Both the position numbers and the translations under genes were made by a program. This document shows, piece after piece, positions 10,995 through 19,809 of a stretch of DNA of 64,000 nucleotides (positions are counted from its first letter, which is position 1; every line of letters starts with the position of its first letter). The notes beneath the pieces are model-generated. The model saw nothing but the letters and a program-made list of their open reading frames with translations, was not told where the DNA came from and did no database searches. This DNA comes from Lasiodiplodia sp. COLG20 (taxonomy: Eukaryota; Ascomycota; Dothideomycetes; Botryosphaeriales; Botryosphaeriaceae), in the NCBI GenBank assembly GCA_009801085.1, contig VNWV01000013.1:310001-374000 (forward strand), written 5' to 3'.

Positions 10995-11736
10995 GCAAGT
11001 TGCACCTCGGGTGCGTTGAACTACACGCCGAAATAGTTCTGGAAGAGCCTCAAAAATTGTTGAATACGAGCGGCTGTCCCTGTTAGTTTTATCTCGGTGC
11101 CAAAATAAATGATCGCTCGCAATTTCTTTCCACAAGAAATTATTTCAGGGAGGTCGGTGGCTGAAGCTACTACTCAGTCGGAGATATGCATTCAATAATT
11201 AGACATCCATATCTAGATAGTAGTTTCAACTACCCACGTAAGTGGAGCTTATAGTCCCCTCTCGCAGCCGATGGCTAGCGTGGATTTATTTTCTTTTTAC
11301 TCATGTCATGGGTAGCTGAAGCTATCGTCTGGACGTGTATGTAGAATTAAAAAATCGACATTCTCATCCGGACGATAGCTTCAGCTACCCACATGTGTTA
11401 TTTCTCTAAGGCAGAGCTGGGGAGCCATGCTGTTCGCGCTAGCCATCGGCTGCGAGAGGGGGCTGTAGATGCTGATAAGAAATTAGTTACGATAAGCGAC
11501 TGCGGAGACTAAACTTCTTGGTTAAGATTGTCCCATGTCTATAGTAGTGCAAAATTTAAATAAGAAACAGGGGAAGACGCAATAACTAGAATTACATTTA
11601 AACTGAAAGACCATTGATTAGGATACCTACGTTATTAAAGTGGAGGCCTTAGAAATTTAGAATTCTCATTATAATGAAACAAGAAGCTGAATAAATTGAT
11701 GATCTATAAGTAGATGTAAATTAAAAGCGACATTGG
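10995..11736. other. AT-rich intergenic region containing a fold-back repeat
   Basis: This is the 3' flank of two convergent genes (the degenerate oxidase and the F-box gene). No coding sequence is supported. The nested inverted repeats listed separately occupy its first half. Confidence 0.6.
11156..11464. repeat. Nested inverted (fold-back) repeat, possible MITE remnant
   Basis: The outer arms at 11253-11280 and 11437-11464 are reverse complements over 28 nt with one mismatch. The inner arms at 11309-11335 and 11365-11391 match at 25 of 27 positions and carry the core TGGGTAGCTGAAGCTA. Two further diverged copies of this core lie just upstream at about 11156 (direct) and 11222-11237 (inverted). 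The transcript or single strand could fold into a hairpin of roughly 210 nt. I see no transposase and no clear target duplication. Confidence 0.75.
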
Positions 11737-13425
11737 CTATAATAGTGAAAAAAATTCTTCGAATACATCTCTGCTGTGAGGAAATTCTCGGAACAGTTGA
11801 AGTGGAGGTTTTATATCCGTTCGTTTTAGGATGTAGTCGTATATCTCAGGCGAGTATCCGATTATGTATTGGAACGCTGATTCCGGTTCTTCCATCATGT
11901 GTACAATGGGTAAAGGATCACCATCTCGTCTCTGCGGGGTTTCATGTGGGTTATCGAGGAGTTCATGTTGAAAAGCGTTCTGAAAGCATCGCGTAAAATG
12001 GAGATGGTCCAAGACGTCGAAAGGAATAAGCCTCATAGCGTCGTAGAGCGTTGACCATGAGCTCTCAAGATCCAGCAGTATGCACCACTTCAGGGAAAGG
12101 GACTCCAATGTTGGTGCAACGAGGGAAAGCGTGCGGACAATCGACCTTTGCCAGAAGTGATAGCCCTCCAGCCTTAGATGGCGAAGCTTTGGCCATCGAG
12201 CACAGTCGTTGATTCTGGAAAGCATGTCATGATCAACATCTATCTCCTCGAATTCCTCTACCGATAGCTCGAGGCGGTCAAGGTTTGTTGCCTTGCTCAG
12301 ATATCTGGCCAGCGCTTCGAAGGGTTCACGAAGCTCCTCTTGTCTTGTGAGGCCAATGCGGATATCAGTGAGATGGATGAAGGCCTCCTCCGCCATGCTC
12401 AAGTTCCTCTTGGTAATGGCATCAGACCGGAAAGTGGAAGGTTCTTCGTCCGAGTCATCATCCTCATATTGTCCTTCGTCTGGTGACGCCCATGCGAACT
12501 CAAGATCTTTCAGGCTCCACCACATTTCGCAGTCCAAATTCAACCGTAGTGAGGTGAGGCTGTCGTAGGAGGAGTTCCGTTTGCCGAGAATTTGCAGGAG
12601 GAAAGCGATAGGAGCCACCTCTGGCCCTACATCTGAGAAAAACTCCATCCCGCTGAAATTGCGATCTGTGAAATAGTACCCACGCCAGTATGACTCATAG
12701 ATAGAATTGATCACATTATGGTCTATCCGGAGCTGCTGGAGGTTAGGCAGGCTGAGAAGCGCTTTCTCGAAGTCGAAACAGGCCTTCTGCAACCGTCGCA
12801 ATTGTTGACGCCAGGTTAGCCGACCCGATGCCCTCATGACCACGTCCCAATTCGACGAGTCGAGTATAGTCTCAGAGAAAGTCGGGCCCGGCGCGTGCAA
12901 AGCAACCCAGAGTTTTGGTTCCTTCCGTTGGTCCCTATACTCCCGGAAGAGTTGTCTTGTCAAAGGAGGCAGGCCGGGTTCCCCCTGATTCACGTCTTGA
13001 CTACTTCCAAGGTCTGTCCTCGTAGTCAGCTTCTTCGCCTCATTCAATTGCAGGATTCGCGGAAGACCCGGATTTTCGTGGCTCGACTTACCCCGGCACG
13101 TTCTTGCATATCGCTTCCAGTCCTCGTATTTGTACTTTGGCAATCTTGGAAGCTGTTCAAGCTGAAACTCCTTGACGGCATTGGCCGTCGTGCTACAGCT
13201 CGCTATAGCAATCACTCGTTCCATATCCACTGCACGCATCTGAAAGCTGACTGTTGAGAAGAAGTGTCGCGTAGCTTCATGCGTGAGCCATCTGCAACAG
13301 AGACGAACCTGCTTCAGTGTAAGTCTGTCTAGCATGCTGACAATAATCACCAACACATCATTCGGAATCCGCGCTGTTGAAGAGCTCAAGCTAGACACCA
13401 GTAAGATTGTCTGCGTGCGGGGCAT
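11737..13425 (-). CDS. F-box protein with leucine-rich-like C-terminal region
   Basis: A single uninterrupted frame of 562 codons. Residues about 20-60 (ARIPNDVLVIIVSMLD, then RLTLKQVRLCCRWL) match the F-box pattern of a Pro-x-Asp/Glu-hydrophobic helix followed by a Cys-Arg-x-Leu segment. The rest contains leucine-spaced stretches (LPNLQQLRIDHNVI, LTSLRLNLDCE, KLRHLRLEGYHF, LESLSLKWC) that look like irregular LRRs, with an acidic insert (EDDDSDEEP) near residue 310. Such proteins usually bring substrates to an SCF ubiquitin ligase; the substrate here is unknown. The gene is intronless and flanked by non-coding DNA on both sides. Function beyond the F-box is not inferable from sequence. Confidence 0.82.
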   Translation of the reverse strand: MPRTQTILLVSSLSSSTARIPNDVLVIIVSMLDRLTLKQVRLCCRWLTHEATRHFFSTVSFQMRAVDMERVIAIASCSTTANAVKEFQLEQLPRLPKYKYEDWKRYARTCRGKSSHENPGLPRILQLNEAKKLTTRTDLGSSQDVNQGEPGLPPLTRQLFREYRDQRKEPKLWVALHAPGPTFSETILDSSNWDVVMRASGRLTWRQQLRRLQKACFDFEKALLSLPNLQQLRIDHNVINSIYESYWRGYYFTDRNFSGMEFFSDVGPEVAPIAFLLQILGKRNSSYDSLTSLRLNLDCEMWWSLKDLEFAWASPDEGQYEDDDSDEEPSTFRSDAITKRNLSMAEEAFIHLTDIRIGLTRQEELREPFEALARYLSKATNLDRLELSVEEFEEIDVDHDMLSRINDCARWPKLRHLRLEGYHFWQRSIVRTLSLVAPTLESLSLKWCILLDLESSWSTLYDAMRLIPFDVLDHLHFTRCFQNAFQHELLDNPHETPQRRDGDPLPIVHMMEEPESAFQYIIGYSPEIYDYILKRTDIKPPLQLFREFPHSRDVFEEFFSLL

Positions 13426-14986
13426 TTTGTGTGCGGAGTATCAAGCTAAGAGTTGAAATCGGTAGCAAAAGATGGGGTATCATACACCAGAAGCCTGGGT
13501 GGAGCCAAGACGCGATAGATGAACGTGTTGGGTGGAGACGGAAGAACGCGACACGTTGCCTCTCGACGAACTTTTAGACGCGTTGGCCTGAGTCAGGGTC
13601 TCGCGTCGATAACTCTATTCACTGTCATGCTATTTACATCTCCATAGAACAAGCCGGCGGTCCGCTGTTCAAGTCAAAAGCGTTGGTGGGCTGGGGTTTG
13701 TTGGGAAACTTTTAAAGAGGCTGAAATTACTGAGTGGGCGCCCGCGTCAAATGGCTTCTAGAAAACAAAGCAGAGAGGGATGTTCGGATGGCATTTGCAG
13801 GGTTGGGCGGCTTCACCTCTTCGGAGATACCACGGCGATATATTCTAAAGTAGTATATCGAGCATCTTCATTCCACACCGCCGGAGTTAAGTTGAGAATG
13901 AGGACGGTTTAGTTAAGGAGCTTAGTTACGACCTTGGAACTGGACTGGAAAAGTGACAGGCTTTACCTACTGCGCAATTTTGGCTCCGGCGAAGCACGCA
14001 GGTTCCTCGGACTCCGTGTACCCGTGACAATGTCTCTATACAGTAAAGACTCAGGCACCAGCGGTCTAACGCATTTGCAGGGTTCTATGCCCTATTAGAG
14101 ACATGCATGGAGGGTAAAGCTTCCGTCAAGGCAGAACCCCACAAATAGCGTGGCCCCCACACGTGCAATACGAAGCCCCGCAGGAGCCAAACCGGTGTAC
14201 ACGTACCAAGTTAGGGCTAGAGCATACCCGCTTCTTACTATTCCGGACGTCTGGGGTTCTCAGCCACCCTTTTAAGATCATTTGGCTGAACACATCACCC
14301 TATCTTAGAGGTGGCGCAGCCACGATGTGCAACTATAACCGTGCGAGATCGCAAGGGCAGCTGTGGCTGTGGATTGTCATGACACAATACCAACACCGCA
14401 TTCAAGGCTGTTTCGCCAGAATTTCTACCCTGGTGTCCACTCCGTTCATTTCTGCATCATACCCGCCACTCTTCCATCCCGCGGCGCAGCCTCCCGCCAA
14501 GGCGGGCGGGCGGAATATTGCAAGTCCTTCGGTGACCGAGTGAATGCGGCGAGTGCGGCGGCTGAGTGGCACCATGCCGGAGTTCCTAGATCCCTGCTTG
14601 TCATGTCCTCGCTTGTCTGGGCTTCACCACCTCCACGCCTACACTGTTTTTCCTCACGGGGGATGCCTGCGTATCAGAGACTTGTATGTACATACAAGTC
14701 CCACGTTGTAGTTCTCTTCACGAATGATGCAAATTATTAGAGGATAGAAACTTCCAATTGATCTAGAGGCTCTAAGCAAAGCGGAAGTTGCTCTACCGAA
14801 CGTAGTCTCGACCCTGTTAAACCCACCCCACCGACAAAAAGCGACCGTGTCTTGAATCATCACTCGTAGTTTCGTAAACTGCTGCTAGAATCCCTTCTCA
14901 GCTATCCTGACCGTTTGACTCGATCCCAGCCTGTTCATTTTGTCAGCTCAGTTGCCAGACGCCGAGATACTGTAGGGAACACCAAC
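13426..14986. other. Intergenic region without supported features
   Basis: Only short frames on both strands, with no domains and no coherent splice chain. A palindromic TACATACAAGT-like patch lies near 14680-14700. It serves as 5' flank of the F-box gene and 3' flank of the knottin-like gene. Confidence 0.5.
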
Positions 14987-15247
14987 CTATTGGCAAGTGT
15001 ACGTTGCCCTGCCCTTGTCCATTATACAAGCCGAGCCAGCGCAGCATGGGCCGTCGTTGATGATGCAGTCCGCTGAGTGTTGTTAGTAGATGTATCAAAC
15101 TAGGAATTCGGAATGATAAAAGGTCAACGTACTGCCCTTGGCAAGGCACCTCGGCATCAAGAGGCCGGAGTCCTCCGATGGCTGGGCCGTTGGAGCAGCA
15201 ATGGCGGCAGCAAGGAAGAGGGTGAGGACGGAGAAGGTGAAACGCAT
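14987..15247 (-). CDS. Small secreted cysteine-rich peptide with inhibitor-cystine-knot spacing
   Basis: Two exons, 15247-15133 and 15072-14987, join in frame to encode 66 aa; the 60-nt intron has a GTACGT donor and an AACACTCAG acceptor. The leader MRFTFSVLTLFLAAAIAA is a strong signal peptide with probable cleavage near residue 18. The mature peptide has six cysteines at 34, 41, 48, 49, 54 and 65, spaced C-x6-C-x6-CC-x4-C-x10-C. That falls inside the loop-length limits of the inhibitor cystine knot (knottin) fold. Both unspliced frames end in nonsense tails, and only the spliced product gives the even, ordered set of cysteines, which supports the model. Knottin-like secreted peptides act variously as enzyme inhibitors, antimicrobials, toxins or effectors; which applies here cannot be read from sequence. 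A TATAAAT box lies about 115 nt upstream. Confidence 0.82.
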
Positions 15248-15359
15248 GTTGGCGGATGGGTGTTTGGATTGGAGAGTGTTGGAAGATGTTTGATGGACTG
15301 TGATTGAGCTGAGGAGCTTGGTGAGGATGAAGTTCAATTCGAAGGGAGAGTAGGTCGGA

Positions 15360-15366
15360 ATTTATA
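15360..15366 (-). promoter_or_regulatory. TATA-like box of the knottin-like gene
   Basis: On the minus strand the sequence reads TATAAAT about 115 nt upstream of the ATG at 15247, a plausible position for a fungal core promoter with a leader of roughly 80 nt. No mapping data support it. Confidence 0.4.
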
Positions 15367-17119
15367 TTCGTCTTTCGAGAGCCAGAATACCACCAGATGT
15401 GGCTTTGGATGACAGTCTGCCGTGGTCAGCGGGGCGAAGGATGCAGTTTTGGGGCAGTGAATGCATCCCATTGCCATAATAGTAAGGTGACTTACCATAT
15501 CCTCGAGCTACACCAGGCGGCAAGCCGTTGAGAAGACCCGACATTCTGGAATGCAACAGTAAGAATCGATATTTCTGACCAAATGACTGCTCTACTCGGA
15601 GAAAGACGCGAACGGTTGGCCCGTCTAAGGAAAGGGTGTTTTGCTGCCAAGCCAACAATAAGGCCCCCCGTGTCTCTCAAGGTTCTATCAGAGACGTAGC
15701 ATGCTGTATCAGTCACCCCAAACACTACGTATATGCGGAACGATATGGTTTCCCATCCATTGATTCTCGCGGGGAGCTCTGCTGTGATGAAAGTAGCCGC
15801 AACCTGTGGGTTTCTGTATGCTCCATTCAATTCCTAAGTCAGTAGATGTGGTACCTCAAGTGAGCCAAGTGAGGGTAAGGGAATATTCAACGTGGGTGAT
15901 GCTTACGCCGGCCTTGCATCTGGTGGGGACAGTGTTCAGGCTGCAGTGGGGAAACCCGTGGCTATGGCATATCACACGCACTGTGAAGCTGCACTCACGA
16001 CTCAATGCTGAATCCTCTGCCAAGAACAAACAACCCCGGACAAAGAACCCGGAACCCATATTGAAGTTCACTCATGTTGCATTCTGGAATCGACACTGGT
16101 TTTGTGACATATTGGGACAGTAGAGTTGGGGATACTCACTCTTTGCTTCATAATTCCGTGCAAGCTGGAATCATGTGTGTCCGCCCACCTCACACGCGTA
16201 ATTGACCATAATTTCACATCATCAGGTATCTGGAATGGAGCCAGCCATTTCAATTTCTGAGTGACTTACACGTATATCAGCCTCTGCAGCTGCAGCGTTC
16301 CATCCTCGCCGTTGCATCCGCGCTCCACTCCAGCTGAATGTATGCATTGTGCGCCTGATCCTTTGACGTTGTTGACCTGCACTTGGGCGGCTTGGAATTG
16401 GTCCATCCTCTCCTCGGATAGCCGGAGAGGGCATACACTACTCTTCTCTTGGGCTCAACTTTTCCGACGCTGACATGAATAAGAAGCACTAAACCAAGAA
16501 CCCGGATGAGAAAACATAGATTTGCAACGAATAGGCACCCGTAGCGTGACTGCACGTGGGGATCTGACAGACATTCCTGTCTGAGGGATGATCGTCGGGA
16601 TTAGGGCATGATCCTTCCTCTCCGTAAAATTTTCTTTATTTTTGAATGCCGACCCCACATTGTCTATACGAGGCTTGCGCCTCAGCCAGCGCAGAATCAT
16701 CACCTGCGAATCAGTAAGCAATGCTGAGGAGTGATCAGCGCCGATCGAGTGGGCCGAGCCGAAGCCTCGCCGCCAATCGCTCAGCCACCATCGCCGACGG
16801 AACGCCGGCAGCTGACGGAAGACCAACCTCCAACGCAGCGAGCTGTGCAGACTTCCTGGTCAGCAAGCCCCGATACTCGTATTCTTGTTGAGCTTGGGCT
16901 CGCAGAGCTTCAAACCGTGCGCGATGTCGGTATAATCAGAGCTCTTACTGACCCTCCCCCAGCGGACGAGTACGAGCAAGGTTTCTCCAGAAGAAATGAT
17001 TCATGTTGATGATTATGCGTGCGGCTGTCCATTGTGGTGGTGATGATTGCAGTTTGGCATTGTATAAGACGTTGCTTGTCAAGAAACCCTACGATGGACT
17101 AGCCTTGGCGCACGTCACA

Positions 17120-17465
17120 TCGTTAATCAACACTTCAACATTGATGGAATTTGCGCTTGATCAGTCGAATTCTTGATGAATTGAGTGTGTTGGTTGTTGC
17201 TTCAATCTACCGTCTCTGACCCCGAAATGCGTTCAATCCAGATATGCGTCATACACGTAAATCTCGGCCTTATTGGTTGTCCCGAGTAATTTTTCAGGGC
17301 GCTTTCATGCTCCAACACCTGTCAACCAATAAGAGGTGAAGTTTACATGAAAGATGCATATCTGGGTCGGAGACGGTACCCGGTGTTGAACTCAATGCCG
17401 TCTTAAAATGAGTGGCTAAGCCAATAAGCTTATCAAATAACATACAACGGAGATGACTGAGCTTA
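17120..17465 (+). repeat. Diverged dispersed repeat, copy 1 (interrupted by a small TIR element)
   Basis: The flanks of the TIR element at 17210 resemble the stretch at 43255-43420. Shared words in the same order include GAGTGTGT, TTCAATCTA, TTGAACTCAAT and CTAAGCCAATAA. The similarity is imperfect, as expected of an old or mutated repeat. No coding capacity is visible in either copy. Confidence 0.6.
17210..17376. mobile_element. 167-bp non-autonomous TIR element (MITE) with TA target duplication
   Basis: The element starts CCGTCTCTGACCC and ends with the reverse complement of CCGTCTCCGACCC. It is flanked by TA on both sides (17208-17209 and 17377-17378). Further internal pairs (CAGATATGCRTC; CTTATTGG near 17269-17276 and CCAATAAG near 17326-17333) extend the stem, so nearly the whole element can fold. 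The related repeat at 43 kb lacks this insert and continues directly from TTCAATCTA, which acts as a diverged empty site. TA duplication with short TIRs fits the Tc1/mariner group. There is no transposase. Confidence 0.72.
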
Positions 17466-18097
17466 TTTTGCATGAGATTTCTTTTGGCGTTGTTGAGGAA
17501 TTCATATTTAAAGTGGTTTGATCAGGAGTTTTAGTGTTGGGGTGACCCGCTCGCTTCTGAAGTACGTTAAGGGAACTGAGGATAGACTAGCCTAGCTTGA
17601 GCTGAATCAGGTAAACCGGCACGCTGCGGAAAACATGAAGCAATCGGCATCGCGTCTACTTCGTACGCATGACGGTATGATTGGAAAGACTGACTCGAAT
17701 TCGAGAGAGAGCTCCGTAGAGAGCAATCACACAAGCTAAGCTTCCCACTGGCACTAAGGCAAGGCTTATTCGCACTACTTTACGAAGCGACTAACCAATC
17801 AATAGACCTATAGTACGAGATACGAATACGGCCACTGCCGTATAGGTTCAACCGCGTGTAGCTAAGGATCATGAAGCCTCTACCTTGTCGGCGGTGAGCA
17901 CCAGAACTCTCAAATTGAACTGACTGGTAATGAAACATTGCCTCCTGCATCATCTTTGCTCTCGGAACTCTAGTTACCCGAAGCCGTGGACGCTTTAAGA
18001 GTAAGGAGAGAGAATATATGTACGAATTTCTACACCAGTTCCACGACCTCAGCAGACCACACTCCAACTAGACACTTCCCATTCGACTTGTTCAAAG

Positions 18098-18967
18098 ATG
18101 ACCACCCCACAATCACTCGCCGGCAAAGTAGCCATCGTGACCGGAGGCACTCGTGGCATCGGCGCTGTAACCGCGCTGGAACTCGCTAAAAGAGGTGCAA
18201 AGGTACAAACCATACCAACTGCCCATCAAATGGCTCCCAAATGTTCAAGGAATACCTAGGTCGCCATCACCTACGTCTCCCCCAGCAGCGCCGCCCTCGC
18301 CACCACCTTCATCGACACGGCCCGCGCCCTCAACAACGGCGCCGCCGCCATCGCCATCCAAGCCGACGTCGCCGCGCTCGACTCGCCCAGCCACATCGTC
18401 GCCGCGTGCCTCGCCGCCTTCGGCCCCACAATCGACATCCTGATCAACAACGCCGGCACAGCTGGCCCAACACCCATCCTCGCCACTCCTGACACCGGCC
18501 CGATCGGGACCCTCGCCGACTACGACCGCATCATGAACCTCAACGTGCGCGGCGTCTTCTTCCTCACGCAGGCCGTGGCTCCGCACCTACCCACCACTGG
18601 CGGCGGCCGCATCATCAACATCGGCTCGACGATCGCGCGCAAGGGCGCGGCGCAGAGCGGCGTGTACGCGGCGTCGAAGGCGGCGGTCGAGGCGATGACG
18701 CGGGCGTGGGCGGTCGAGCTGGGCGGCGCGGGCCACACGGTCAACACGGTGACGCCGGGGCCGACCGAGACGGAGACGCTGGCCGAGTGGATGCAGCTGC
18801 CGGCGGTGCGGAAGGAGATGGAGGGCGTGAGGCAGCAGACGGCCGTGGAGGGCAGGCTGGGCAGGGTCGAGGAGGTGGCGGCCGCGATTGTGGCGCTGGC
18901 TGAGCCGCAGATGACGTGGGTTACCGGCCAGACTATCTCGGCTTCGGGGGGGTATACTATGCTGTAA
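18098..18967 (+). CDS. Short-chain dehydrogenase/reductase (classical SDR)
   Basis: Two exons, 18098-18202 and 18260-18967, give 270 aa, the usual length of a classical SDR. The Rossmann cofactor motif TGGTRGIG is at 15-22, NNAG is present in mid-domain, and the catalytic set is Ser158, Tyr171 and Lys175 (YAASK). The intron falls just after the first beta-alpha-beta unit and has a GTACAAAC donor and a CCTAG acceptor. The enzyme should carry out an NAD(P)-dependent oxidoreduction of a carbonyl or alcohol; the substrate is unknown. The residue pattern after beta-2 (SPSS) does not decide between NAD and NADP. The coding strand of exon 2 is strongly GC-rich compared with the flanks. It is co-directional with the glycosidase 0.84 kb downstream but no functional link is evident. 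Confidence 0.93.
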
Positions 18968-19809
18968 GGATGATACTGTAGAATCTGAAAGCGAGATGCT
19001 TCCGGCCTCTGCAAACGAGACCATCGATCGACATCGACTACCTATTAGCTATCACTGAGTTTACCACTCCCTTGGCTATGCTTCAACTATTAGAAAGCTA
19101 AAGCTAAATTAATGTCCAGAAAGCCCTTGAAAGTCCTGCCGCTATAATATGTCGAATGAAGTACTTAAAGAGACGGGGAATTAAGCCAGCCAAAGATGTG
19201 CTACGATCCCACGGACGGAGTTTTCTCGGGGTTCAATAGAAGAAATCTCAAGTGACTGATTGTTGCGTTTGAATGGGCGGTCCCACTTGCCAGTCTGTCC
19301 GTGTACTTACTCCGTCTGACACGTTACAAAGATAACGCGGGGATAGATAAATAGTAGGGCATATTAGCTTCTACCTCGCTAGGCCTACTAATAGGGTAGT
19401 GTGTGCTTTAATTTAGAAAGAGGATGTTTGAGTTGGGCCGTGAGTTTCGACCTCAATATTAGTCCTGAGAGAAACGGGGTGATGCTACCCTCTACACCGT
19501 CTTGGTTTAAATCCAACACGTGAGAAATTTAATTGATGTTCACCGCAGGACTGATTCCACAGGAGCTTTGTTCGTCGTTCTCTCGGTTCAACGGTGTCCG
19601 ACAGTTTTAGGTAGGTCGTTGCGGCTAAAGTAGTTCTTAGTACAGTCCGTGCATCGTAAATTCTCGTACTCGTACATCTCAACCCCTGCCAGCATGACGC
19701 CTATATGGAGGTCTACTTCGACATCCATATATAAGAGAGCAAATCTGCAGCCCGGCAGCCGTATCTCTGCAGACAGCTCACAAGTCGTTGGTTTGACAAG
19801 ACAACCAAG
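18968..19809. other. AT-rich intergenic region with a TATA box near its end
   Basis: No coding frame is supported. It carries the 3' flank of the dehydrogenase and the promoter of the glycosidase. Confidence 0.5.
19728..19734 (+). promoter_or_regulatory. TATA box upstream of the glycosidase gene
   Basis: The sequence TATATAA lies 76-82 nt upstream of the ATG at 19810, a typical spacing for a TATA box plus short leader in filamentous fungi. Confidence 0.5.

Larger units (their letters stand above)
15367..18097. other. Long intergenic region with a TIR element and a diverged repeat
   Basis: No gene is supported in these 2.7 kb. Short frames are scattered on both strands without domains. The 17.1-17.5 kb part holds the repeat and the inserted small transposable element listed separately. 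The last 100 nt form the promoter of the dehydrogenase. Confidence 0.5.
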
